Shown: one piece after another, positions 8,321 to 15,559 of the stretch
Layout of the letters: the number at the start of each line of letters is the position of its first letter
How positions within the stretch are numbered: position 1 is the stretch's first letter
Assembly: GCA_023386585.1 (NCBI GenBank)
Contig: JAEWJM010000003.1
Location: 186,001 to 250,000 of the forward strand
Direction of reading: 5' to 3'
Length of the DNA stretch: 64,000 bases
DNA from: Bacteroidota bacterium
Lineage (GTDB): Bacteria > Bacteroidota > Bacteroidia > Flavobacteriales > Flavobacteriaceae
Translations under genes and position numbers: made by a program
The notes under the pieces: generated by a model
What the model saw: the letters and a program-made list of their open reading frames with translations, nothing else
Database searches by the model: none
What the model was told of the DNA's origin: nothing

Positions 8321-10051
8321 TTATTTGGTTTTAATTATTATTCCGTCTTCGTTGATCTCAAGGCCTTTGAATTCCCTTTCGGTCTGAACCTTTTCACCTT
8401 TTACTACGCGTACTCCGTCGGCATTAACAGTAACCGTGGTTGTTGCGGTCGTATCCGTATCGGCGCCTTCAACATCTTCCCAATCATTTTCGTCGGCAGG
8501 GCAGTCGAGGCATTTTACCTGATTGGCGCCAACTTTATAAAGGTAATCTCCCGAGTAATGAAGGTTGAAAAATCCGTCGTCCGAAGCGTCATAATCCTGC
8601 ACGGAACTATCCGGCTTAATCAGCATGCCTTCAGGCAAATATAGAAATATTTCGACTCGCTGGTCGCGGTATTTGTTTGCGATATCGGTCACGAGGTAAT
8701 TGTCGAGAATGACCTGATTGCCTTGGACTTCAAAAGTATAGTTGATCTTTTCAGAACGTTTGCGGGCTTCTGCCAGCGTTTTTCCGTGAGCTTGCTTTTC
8801 GATCTGGATGTACGGCTTCGTACCGACTGCTTTCAGGATGGTGAATTGAACGTTGTTGGAATAGATAAGCTCTTTTCCGGCTTCGTCCTGAGTGAACTGA
8901 AAGTCGTAATGGCTGTCCACATCTTTCGCAAAGTAATCGTTGTATCGGAACCTGATCTTTACCGTATCGCCCGGATTCAGCGCAAGTTCCTGTTTCATGA
9001 CGGTTTTGCCTTCAGAAGAAACTTCGGTAGCCTGGCGGATTCCGACTGTGATAAGAATTCCAACCGAGATCAACCATACTGCAAGCAGTGCATATTTCAC
9101 TATGCTTCCCAACGAACGAAGGTTTCTCACGACCAGTTTTAAGCCTAGAATCAGCAGGATGAAGAAAGGAATTCCGACTGCAAAAAAGAAGAGCAGTGCA
9201 ACTACAAAAAGCGGCAGGTTTGTATAGTTCAGCGCATCCACATAATTCTGCCACGGAACCTCGATAAAAGAGGACGATCCAAACGTAAACAGTGCGATCA
9301 GCATTCCGATGAGCGTAATTCCGGCCCAAAACACGATAATGGCGCCGAAGATCTTCGCAAGTATGCGCAGCACCCGTGTTATGGCGTCTCCAGCATTATT
9401 GGCTGCCCGACCGACGCCGGTGCGGATCTCGTTTCCCATTTTGTCGTAACTGACGGTACGGTATTTCTGGGAAAGTGTTTCGACTTCTTCGCGGACCTTT
9501 CTTTCGATATTGGCAATCGTCACCGGCTCCCCGCGCATTTCCAGTTTTTCAGCGGTTGTAATCGCTTCCGGCATTACGATCCAAAGGATGATATAGGCAA
9601 GAAGACCAATTCCCCAACAGAAAAACAATACGAGAAGAATGATGCGCAGCCATACTTTGTCAATTCCGAAGTAATGTCCCAATCCGGCCAGCACACCGCC
9701 TACCATGGCTCCGTCCTTGTCGCGGTAAAGTTTTCGTGGGCGGCCTGGTGTTGCAGTATAATTAATCGGTTCAGGTTCAGCATCGCCTTCGATCCGGTAA
9801 TCTTCGGGTTGTCCCATGACGGCAATGATTTCGTCAAGTTCCGCTACATTGATCACCTGCTTGTCGCTTGAATGCTTTTCGCTGATCAGCTCGGCGATCC
9901 GCATTTCTATATCCTTAATGATTTCGTCCTGTCCGGTCGAATTCGACAGCGAACGTTTTATCGCATCGAAATATCGTGTGAGTTTTTGGTACGCATCTTC
10001 GTCGATGTGAAAGAACATACCGCCTAAATTTATGTTCACAGTTTTATTCAT
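8321..10051 (-). CDS. PspC-domain membrane protein
   Basis: 576 residues. Residues 1-90 form a charged cytoplasmic part (MNKTVNINLGGMFFHIDEDAY..., DEIIAVMGQPEDY). A PspC domain follows near 105-165 (KLYRDKDGAMVGGVLAGLGHYFGIDKVWLRI plus a membrane hairpin), then at least three more membrane segments and a long C-terminal extracytoplasmic region of about 220 residues. PspC proteins act in envelope-stress sensing in proteobacteria; here the family architecture is extended and the role is inferred only. Six nucleotides separate it from padR upstream and one from the DUF2807 gene downstream. Confidence 0.8.
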   Translation of the reverse strand: MNKTVNINLGGMFFHIDEDAYQKLTRYFDAIKRSLSNSTGQDEIIKDIEMRIAELISEKHSSDKQVINVAELDEIIAVMGQPEDYRIEGDAEPEPINYTATPGRPRKLYRDKDGAMVGGVLAGLGHYFGIDKVWLRIILLVLFFCWGIGLLAYIILWIVMPEAITTAEKLEMRGEPVTIANIERKVREEVETLSQKYRTVSYDKMGNEIRTGVGRAANNAGDAITRVLRILAKIFGAIIVFWAGITLIGMLIALFTFGSSSFIEVPWQNYVDALNYTNLPLFVVALLFFFAVGIPFFILLILGLKLVVRNLRSLGSIVKYALLAVWLISVGILITVGIRQATEVSSEGKTVMKQELALNPGDTVKIRFRYNDYFAKDVDSHYDFQFTQDEAGKELIYSNNVQFTILKAVGTKPYIQIEKQAHGKTLAEARKRSEKINYTFEVQGNQVILDNYLVTDIANKYRDQRVEIFLYLPEGMLIKPDSSVQDYDASDDGFFNLHYSGDYLYKVGANQVKCLDCPADENDWEDVEGADTDTTATTTVTVNADGVRVVKGEKVQTEREFKGLEINEDGIIIKTK

Positions 10052-10056
10052 GACTT

Positions 10057-10386
10057 TTATTTTTGGTTCGTTATTATGTTTACGGCGTCAGACAGTTCGG
10101 TCCACGTGCCATTGAGTTCGTTTAAAAATGCCTTTCCGATTTCGGTAAGTCCGTAATATTTCCGCGGCGGTCCGGAAGTGGATTCCTCCCAGCGGTAATT
10201 CAGAAGGCCGTCATTTTTGAGTCTTGTGAGTAGCGGATAAACCGTTCCTTCCACCACAAGCAGTTTCGCGTTTTTTAAAGTGTCCAGGATTTCAGAGGTA
10301 TAGGCATCTTTCTCTTTGAGCACCGAAAGTATGCAAAATTCCAAAACACCTTTACGCATCTGGGCTTTAGTGTTTTCAATATTCAT
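10057..10386 (-). CDS. PadR-family transcriptional regulator
   Basis: 109 residues, matching the small PadR subfamily. The winged helix is clear: KGVLEFCILSVLKEKDAYTSEILDTL, the VVEGTVYPLLTRLKNDGLL recognition part and the wing SGPPRKYYGLTEIGKAFL. PadR proteins are usually repressors of their own operon and respond to membrane or small-molecule signals. Encoded between a DUF2807 gene and the PspC gene and very probably controls that operon. Confidence 0.88.
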   Translation of the reverse strand: MNIENTKAQMRKGVLEFCILSVLKEKDAYTSEILDTLKNAKLLVVEGTVYPLLTRLKNDGLLNYRWEESTSGPPRKYYGLTEIGKAFLNELNGTWTELSDAVNIITNQK

Positions 10387-10426
10387 AATTCAATTGATTT
10401 AAATTTATAATTGCGTAGGTGCAATC

Positions 10427-11182
10427 TTAATTTGCTGTTATCATTTCGCCTTCTTTATTGTTCATCGAAGACAGAATTTCACGGCTCAGCGAAACGTGCT
10501 CGGGCTTGCCGTAGTACGTTACTTTGGCCATTTCGGATGCGGTAACCACTATCTCGTCGCCGGCGTGAACAAGAACGTTAGCTTCTGTCGAGGCAGTGAT
10601 TTCTACTTTGTCGGTTGTAAAATTACGGGCGTTGCAAAAAGCGCGGTCGGAGGCAAAAAGAGAGGCTGTGCCGCTGGTTCCCGAAAGGTTGATTTTTGAA
10701 CCGTCGCGAAATTTTCCGTTCAATTTTTTCGATTTTGTCCTGATGTTAAATACCGATCCCGATTTTGCCTTGAGGTTGATGATTCCTTCGGTCAGCACAT
10801 TTCCTGAAAACCGCGATCCTTCACTAAGGCCGATCGTGATTTCTGGTGTCGAAATCTGGTTGGTCACTGCAATTTTTGAAGCTCCGGAAGCTTTGACCGA
10901 CTCGAGGGCGCTGCCTTCAATGTAGACTTTCGCAGGGAAGTCGGCATTTCCCGCTCTTGAGATTTTCAGGGTGTTGCCGCGGACCTCAGTCAGCAAATTT
11001 GCAAGATTTTCCTCAGTATCGGATTCCACTCGCAATGTGGCTTCGGTTCCTTCGGTGTAAATCAATTCGATTGTTCCCGACATTTCGATTTTTGTAAACG
11101 GTTGCACGCTTCTTTCTTCTGTTTGGGCTTGTGCGGCAAGTCCCGCAAGGAACAGTGCCAACGATGTGATGATTTTTAACAT
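10427..11182 (-). CDS. Secreted DUF2807 (head GIN domain) protein
   Basis: 251 residues. Signal peptide MLKIITSLALFLAGLAAQAQ, then FTKIEMSGTIELIYTEG, the typical start of DUF2807, and a beta-rich repeat region (GSKINLSGTSGTASLFASD). First gene of the operon DUF2807-padR-pspC-DUF2807; 40 nt precede padR and contain a small dyad (ATTGC-GTAGGT-GCAAT at 10410-10425). Role unknown; probably exported and membrane-associated like its relatives. Confidence 0.75.
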   Translation of the reverse strand: MLKIITSLALFLAGLAAQAQTEERSVQPFTKIEMSGTIELIYTEGTEATLRVESDTEENLANLLTEVRGNTLKISRAGNADFPAKVYIEGSALESVKASGASKIAVTNQISTPEITIGLSEGSRFSGNVLTEGIINLKAKSGSVFNIRTKSKKLNGKFRDGSKINLSGTSGTASLFASDRAFCNARNFTTDKVEITASTEANVLVHAGDEIVVTASEMAKVTYYGKPEHVSLSREILSSMNNKEGEMITAN

Positions 11183-11282
11183 GATTCGATTTTTTGATTG
11201 ATGATTGATGATGATTTTGATTGCTGGAGGATTTTAGTTTTTCATGGATTCTTCTTTTAAAGATTAACTGTCCGTTTTTTAG

Positions 11283-11313
11283 ATTGATGATTGATGATTG
11301 ATTCTGATTGATG
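11283..11313. repeat. Heptanucleotide repeats, unit ATTGATG
   Basis: ATTGATG, ATTGATG, ATTGATT, a 3-nt break, and ATTGATG. Two more perfect units stand at 11197-11210, close to the DUF2807 start. Confidence 0.65.
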
Positions 11314-11436
11314 ATTTAAAATTACCTTCCTATACCTTGTTAAGTGCTTAAGCAGTTAATTTCTTATGCAAATATATATCTAAAAGATGGTATCTTGTTT
11401 TGCATAATACATAAAATTAACTTTATTTTAACAAAA

Positions 11437-11466
11437 TTGCATTTGCGGTCCACTTTCGTATATTGG
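11437..11466 (+). promoter_or_regulatory. Possible promoter of the DUF4442 gene
   Basis: TTG (11437-11439), 19 nt, TATATTGG (one mismatch to TAnnTTTG), 17 nt before the start codon. Confidence 0.35.
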
Positions 11467-11483
11467 TTGAATATTTTCCATCG

Positions 11484-11939
11484 ATGCGATTCACTCCCAG
11501 TAAAATCAATGTTTTCCTTTTGTTTCGGTTGCCTGCGGCATTTCTTTGCGGAGTTCGCGTCGATTCGCTGGATCCCGATTCGTGTACTGCCCGCGTCACA
11601 CACCGATGGATCAACCAAAATCCGTTTCGGTCGATGTATTTTGCGGTTCAGGCGATGGCCGCCGAGTTAACTACCGGATTGCTCCTCATTCGTGAAATCA
11701 GGGAAAGCGCGGCTGATGTTTCGATTTTGATTGTGGGATCGCGCGCGACATTCGTTAAAAAAGCTACCGGTAAGATTACTTTCCGATGCAAGGATGCCGA
11801 TGCGGCGCGCGAAGTGGTCCAGGAAGCGATAACCTCCAATGACAGTCGCGAGATCACAATGCGGTCCGTCGGCTATAATGCGGATCGGGAAGTGGTAAGC
11901 GAGATGGAATTCCAATGGAAAATAAAACTCCGCAAATGA
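11484..11939 (+). CDS. DUF4442 hotdog-fold protein
   Basis: 151 residues from MRFTPSKINVFLLFRLPAAF. Conserved segments are CTARVTHRWINQNPF, MYFAVQAMAAELTTGLLL and FVKKATGKITFRCKD, a pattern of the DUF4442 branch of the thioesterase-like hotdog fold (acyl-CoA thioesterase relatives). No biochemical role is established from sequence. A start 7 codons upstream (11463) is possible but would overlap the likely transcription start. Its stop overlaps the ATG of the epimerase gene (ATGA), so the two are coupled. Confidence 0.7.
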   Translation: MRFTPSKINVFLLFRLPAAFLCGVRVDSLDPDSCTARVTHRWINQNPFRSMYFAVQAMAAELTTGLLLIREIRESAADVSILIVGSRATFVKKATGKITFRCKDADAAREVVQEAITSNDSREITMRSVGYNADREVVSEMEFQWKIKLRK

Positions 11940-12868
11940 AAATCCTGGTTACAGGCGCAAGCGGCCTTGTTGGAAAGGCTTTGTTGCCTCTGCTTGAATC
12001 GGCCGGGTACGAGGTCGTTTGCCTCACAACTTCGCCGATCGGTCACAATTCACACTTCAAACAATTCAGTTGGAATCCCGCGAGAAATGAAATTGACGAA
12101 ACTGCGGTGCTCGGCGTTTCTGCGATAATTCACCTTGCAGGCGCATCGATATCAAAACCGTGGACAAAACGATACCGGCAGCAAATTATTGACAGCCGAG
12201 TCGATTCCGCCAAACTGCTGTATAAACAACTTCAGCAGAGCAACCACTCGGTTAAAATGTTTATTTCCGCTTCCGCAATCGGTATTTACCCGGACAGCAC
12301 AACTGAACAGTATACCGAATCATCGACTTCACAAAGTCATGATTTCTTGGGTGACGTCGTACATAAATGGGAAGCAGCCGCCGATGAATTCCAAACTTTG
12401 GGCATTCAGGACGCTAAAATCCGTACCGGATTGGTGCTCCACTCACGGCAAGGTGCGCTGCCACAAATCGCAAAACCGATTAAGGCAGGCCTCGGCGCAG
12501 TGTTTGGATCAGGGAACCAACTGATTTCGTGGATTCACATCAATGATCTTGTACGCATTTACCTGTTTGTCCTTGAAAATAAAATGAGCGGAATAATAAA
12601 CGCCACGGCGCCAAATCCGGCGACAAACACAGAGCTTACGAAGAAGATCGCCAATATTTATAACCGGCCGTTATGGTTGCCGAATATTCCTGAATGGTTG
12701 ATGAAGCCACTTCTCGGTGAACGTTCAGTCTTACTGTATTCGGGACAACGGGTGATTCCGCAGAAATTGTTGGCCGCAGGGTTTACTTTCCTGCACCCGG
12801 AAATCGGCGCGGCACTGGATTCGGTATTAAAAAAAAGCCCCCGAAATGGAGGCCGTAACAGAGATTGA
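11936..12868 (+). CDS. TIGR01777-type NAD(P)-dependent epimerase (SDR39U family)
   Basis: 310 residues from the ATG at 11936. N-terminal Rossmann motif GASGLVGKALLP, then IIHLAGASISKPWTKRYRQQI, SASAIGIYP, and the C-terminal DUF1731 region (ATAPNPATNTELTKKIANIYNRP, ISWIHINDLVRIYLF). The family is a short-chain dehydrogenase/reductase of unknown substrate. An ATG at 11915 is in frame, but the 11936 start gives the ATGA overlap with the upstream gene and the usual MKILVTG beginning. Odd: the last dozen codons double as the terminator hairpin of the convergent yceI-type gene. Confidence 0.85.
   Translation: MKILVTGASGLVGKALLPLLESAGYEVVCLTTSPIGHNSHFKQFSWNPARNEIDETAVLGVSAIIHLAGASISKPWTKRYRQQIIDSRVDSAKLLYKQLQQSNHSVKMFISASAIGIYPDSTTEQYTESSTSQSHDFLGDVVHKWEAAADEFQTLGIQDAKIRTGLVLHSRQGALPQIAKPIKAGLGAVFGSGNQLISWIHINDLVRIYLFVLENKMSGIINATAPNPATNTELTKKIANIYNRPLWLPNIPEWLMKPLLGERSVLLYSGQRVIPQKLLAAGFTFLHPEIGAALDSVLKKSPRNGGRNRD
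12829..12853 (-). terminator. Terminator of the YceI gene, inside the epimerase coding end
   Basis: On the minus strand GCCTCC-ATTTC-GGGGGC (one G-U pair) followed by eight T. It lies 18 nt after the YceI stop and inside the last codons of the convergent epimerase gene. Confidence 0.6.
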
Positions 12869-12870
12869 TT

Positions 12871-13536
12871 TTATCTGGAGGCTTTCACATCAACGCGAAG
12901 TTCGATTTCATCATTGACAAACTTGTCACCCAAATCCTGAAATACGGTTTTCGAGCCATAATTGACTTTCCACTGAGTCCTGTCAATTATAAAAGAATCG
13001 CTCACAATTGACACCTTGCGGTCATTGACGCTCACGATCGCAGGAAATTCAATGTTTTTCGTAGTTGCTTTAATCGTCAGGTTACCGGCGACCAAAGTTT
13101 TTCCCTGCTCAAGATGCACATTGGTTATTTCAAATTTTGCTGTCGGATATTTTCTGACATTAAAGAAATGATCGTCTTTCTCAGGAACGGTCGTTCCTTT
13201 CAAATGGCCTTCCAATTGTGCTTTGTCGTCCGGTTCAAGATCGTTCGCCGAGATTGTATTCATGTCGATTGTAAATACTCCGCCGATAACCTTATTGTTC
13301 TTAACGTAAACAGTTCCTTCTGACAATTTGAGCGTTCCGGTATGCTTGCCGGTTTGCTTGGAGCCAGTCCATTCGATCACCGATTCCTCAGTATTTACCG
13401 AGTACTCCGTTGAACCTTCGGTGGAATCTGCATTGACTGCGTTCGACGCGTTGTTGACGGAATCCTTTTTACAGGAAATTGCTAGTAGTAAGAGCGCCGC
13501 GATAAATAAATTTGATGTTGCTTTTTTCATATCCAT
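12871..13536 (-). CDS. YceI-family lipoprotein
   Basis: 221 residues. Lipoprotein signal with LLLLAISC (Cys about residue 22) and a Ser/Asn-rich linker, then a YceI domain: ESVIEWTGSKQTGKHTGTLKLSEG, a GGVFTIDMNTISANDL block, KYPTAKFEI and GNLTIKATTKNIEFPA. YceI proteins are lipocalin-like barrels that bind isoprenoids such as polyprenyl chains in the periplasm. A second start two codons in (13530, MKKATS) is equally possible. Convergent with the epimerase with only 2 nt between stops. A candidate -7 box TATCTTTA lies at 13589-13582. Confidence 0.85.
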   Translation of the reverse strand: MDMKKATSNLFIAALLLLAISCKKDSVNNASNAVNADSTEGSTEYSVNTEESVIEWTGSKQTGKHTGTLKLSEGTVYVKNNKVIGGVFTIDMNTISANDLEPDDKAQLEGHLKGTTVPEKDDHFFNVRKYPTAKFEITNVHLEQGKTLVAGNLTIKATTKNIEFPAIVSVNDRKVSIVSDSFIIDRTQWKVNYGSKTVFQDLGDKFVNDEIELRVDVKASR

Positions 13537-13644
13537 ACCAATTAACTTAATCCAACCGATTTTTTACTAACAAAAAGTTCTTAAAGATATATTAAAATAA
13601 TTAAATTAAGAAAATATTTTCGATTGCTCGAAGTTGGTGACAAT

Positions 13645-13676
13645 TTGGCATTTTGCTTTAAATGGCAGTAAGTTTG
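13645..13676 (+). promoter_or_regulatory. Promoter of grpE-dnaJ
   Basis: TTG (13645-13647), 21 nt, TAAGTTTG (13669-13676), 56 nt before the grpE start. No CIRCE-type inverted repeat is seen around it. Confidence 0.5.
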
Positions 13677-13732
13677 CAACCGCGCGCCGCAGAAATAAGC
13701 TTCCTAAATCAATAATTTAAATATTTGCCGGA

Positions 13733-14272
13733 ATGAATACTGAAAAGACAGAAAGAGACCAGGAACTGGATGGAAATACTACAGCTGAAAATTCCAATGG
13801 CGAACCGCTATTGAATGCAGAAACGACCGAGGAAAAGCTGTCGCGTGAACTGAATGCCGAAAAGGACAAGTTCCTGCGGCTATTCGCCGAATTTGAGAAC
13901 TTCAAAAAGCGGACTGCAAAAGAAAGGATCGAACTGTTTAAGACTGCCAACGAGGAAGTGCTTCTGGCGATGCTTCCGGTGATGGACGATTTTGACCGCG
14001 CTCTTGCCGAAATTAAAAAGTCGGGAGAAGATGCGCTGGTTATCGGTGTCGAACTGATCTTCGAAAAATTCAAACACACGTTGACTTCAAAAGGGCTCGA
14101 AGTAATCGACCTTCGCGCCGGCGATTCTTTTAACGCTGATAAAGCCGAGGCAATTACCCAGATTCCCGCGCCATCCGATGCGCTTAAGGGAAGAATCGTC
14201 GATGTTGTGGAAAAAGGCTATAAATTGGGCGACAAAATAATCCGCTTCCCTAAAGTTGTTATTGGGCAATAA
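13733..14272 (+). CDS. grpE: Nucleotide exchange factor GrpE
   Basis: Co-chaperone that releases ADP from DnaK. 179 residues: an acidic N-terminal tail (1-35), a long coiled coil (about 36-90, KLSRELNAEKDKFLRLFAEFENFKKR) and the C-terminal beta domain with MLPVMDDFDRAL, GLEVIDLRAGDSFNADKAEAI and DVVEKGYKLGDKIIRFPKVVI, which is the family signature. Directly upstream of dnaJ (17 nt apart), the usual flavobacterial pairing. Confidence 0.96.
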   Translation: MNTEKTERDQELDGNTTAENSNGEPLLNAETTEEKLSRELNAEKDKFLRLFAEFENFKKRTAKERIELFKTANEEVLLAMLPVMDDFDRALAEIKKSGEDALVIGVELIFEKFKHTLTSKGLEVIDLRAGDSFNADKAEAITQIPAPSDALKGRIVDVVEKGYKLGDKIIRFPKVVIGQ

Positions 14273-14289
14273 GCTTACGAAACCGAACT

Positions 14290-15399
14290 ATGAAAAAAGA
14301 TTTTTACGAAATATTGGGTGTCGGCAAAAGCGCTTCCCCGGAAGAAGTAAAGAAAGCCTACCGAAAGAAGGCGATTGAATTTCACCCCGACAAAAATCCG
14401 GGTGACAAACAGGCAGAAGAAAATTTTAAACTCGCAGCCGAAGCTTATGAGGTCCTTAGCGACCCGCAAAAGAAAGCACGTTACGATCAGTACGGCCATC
14501 AGGCGTTTGAAGCGGGCGGTTACGGGCACCACATGAATATGGATGATATTTTCAGCCAGTTTGGTGACATCTTCGGAAGTGCATTTGGCGGCGGCGGTTT
14601 CGGCGGATTTGGCGGCGGCTCCGGCCAGCGAAGGGTCAAAGGCAGCAATCTCAGGATAAAAGTAAAACTTACTCTTGAAGAGATTGCCAACGGCGTAGAA
14701 AAGAAAATCAAGGTCAAACGAAAAGTGCAGGCGAAAGGCGTACGCTACAAAACTTGCAATACGTGCGGCGGACAAGGCCAGGTGATGCGCGTAACCAATA
14801 CAATTCTCGGTCGGATGCAGTCGGCCTCCACATGTCCAACTTGCGGAGGCTCGGGACAAGTTTTGGAAAGCCGTCCAAAAGAAGCCGATGCGCATGGAAT
14901 GGTTATCGAAGACGAAACCGTATCAATCAAGATTCCTGCTGGCGTTGTTGACGGAATGCAACTGAAAGTTTCCAACAAGGGTAACGACGCGCCAGGCAAC
15001 GGAATTCCGGGCGACCTGATCGTCGCTGTCGAGGAAATCGAACATCCAACGTTAAAACGCGAAGGCGAAAACCTTCATCTTGACCTTTATATCAGCATCA
15101 GTGACGCTGTGTTGGGGATTTCCAAAGACATCGAAGCAATCAACGGTAAAGTCCGCATCAAGCTCGAAGAAGGAATCCAATCCGGTAAAATTTTGAGGCT
15201 CAAAGGAAAAGGAATTCCAAGCATCAACGGCTACGGAAACGGAGACCTGCTCGTTCATGTGAATGTCTGGACGCCAAAAACGCTTACGAAAGAACAAAAA
15301 GAGTTTTTTGAAAAAAATATGTCACACGAAAATTTCGTCCCAAATCCGGAGCAAACTGACAAAAGTTTTTTCGAAAAAGTTAAGGATATGTTTTCATAA
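14290..15399 (+). CDS. dnaJ: Chaperone DnaJ with reduced zinc domain
   Basis: 369 residues. J domain with HPD at 32-34 (stimulates DnaK ATPase), a Gly/Phe-rich linker (about 75-113), then a cysteine domain, substrate-binding barrels with IPAGVVDGMQLKVSNKG, and a C-terminal dimer region. The classical DnaJ has four CxxCxGxG repeats binding two zinc ions; here only two are present: CNTCGGQG (Cys156, Cys159) and CPTCGGSG (Cys182, Cys185). One zinc site is therefore possible. The flanking positions where repeats 1 and 4 should be (KRKVQAKGVRYKT and SRPKEADAHGM) hold no cysteine, so this is not a sequencing gap. Operon with grpE. Confidence 0.95.
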   Translation: MKKDFYEILGVGKSASPEEVKKAYRKKAIEFHPDKNPGDKQAEENFKLAAEAYEVLSDPQKKARYDQYGHQAFEAGGYGHHMNMDDIFSQFGDIFGSAFGGGGFGGFGGGSGQRRVKGSNLRIKVKLTLEEIANGVEKKIKVKRKVQAKGVRYKTCNTCGGQGQVMRVTNTILGRMQSASTCPTCGGSGQVLESRPKEADAHGMVIEDETVSIKIPAGVVDGMQLKVSNKGNDAPGNGIPGDLIVAVEEIEHPTLKREGENLHLDLYISISDAVLGISKDIEAINGKVRIKLEEGIQSGKILRLKGKGIPSINGYGNGDLLVHVNVWTPKTLTKEQKEFFEKNMSHENFVPNPEQTDKSFFEKVKDMFS

Positions 15400-15414
15400 T
15401 CAGAAAAATAATTT

Positions 15415-15503
15415 TATATTTGAGCGTTACTAGTAGGTAACTAGTAATTTCTTTTTCATAGCAATTTTTCCCATCCTTATGCAAATAAGGGTGGGTTTTT
15501 TTT
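15415..15503 (+). ncRNA. Candidate small RNA downstream of dnaJ
   Basis: A -7 box TATATTTG (15415-15422) follows the dnaJ stop by 15 nt. After it come a perfect 8-bp inverted repeat TTACTAGT-AGGTA-ACTAGTAA (15427-15447), an unstructured 22-nt stretch and a strong terminator (15470-15503). The whole looks like a self-contained transcription unit of about 75 nt. The upstream TTG box is not clear (TTT at the expected place). It may instead be only the dnaJ terminator plus a regulator-binding dyad. Confidence 0.3.
15470..15503 (+). terminator. Terminator of grpE-dnaJ (and of the candidate small RNA)
   Basis: CCCATCCTTAT-GCAA-ATAAGGGTGGG: an 11-bp stem with one G-U pair, followed by eight T. Confidence 0.85.
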
Positions 15504-15559
15504 GTTTTGTCAGCTCGTTTAGCAACTTTATTTACCTTTACGCAAAATTTTGCAAAAAC

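Larger units (their letters stand above)
11183..11483. other. Non-coding 301-bp stretch with heptad repeats and dyads
   Basis: Divergent gap between the DUF2807 operon and the DUF4442 gene. It contains ATTGATG heptads (11197-11210, 11283-11313), a TATATTTG box on the minus strand (11376-11369), dyads ATGCAAA / TTTGCAT and AAGAT / ATCTT between 11366 and 11405, and a plus-strand promoter candidate at 11437-11466. No coding frame is supported. Confidence 0.65.

Noticed and set aside
13641..13660. Sigma-54 promoter before grpE (TTGGCA..TTGC)
   Set aside because: The spacing between GG and GC is far too short for the -24/-12 consensus.
15427..15447. Attachment site for an integrase
   Set aside because: The TTACTAGT dyad is next to a -7 box and a terminator, with no integrated element on either side.
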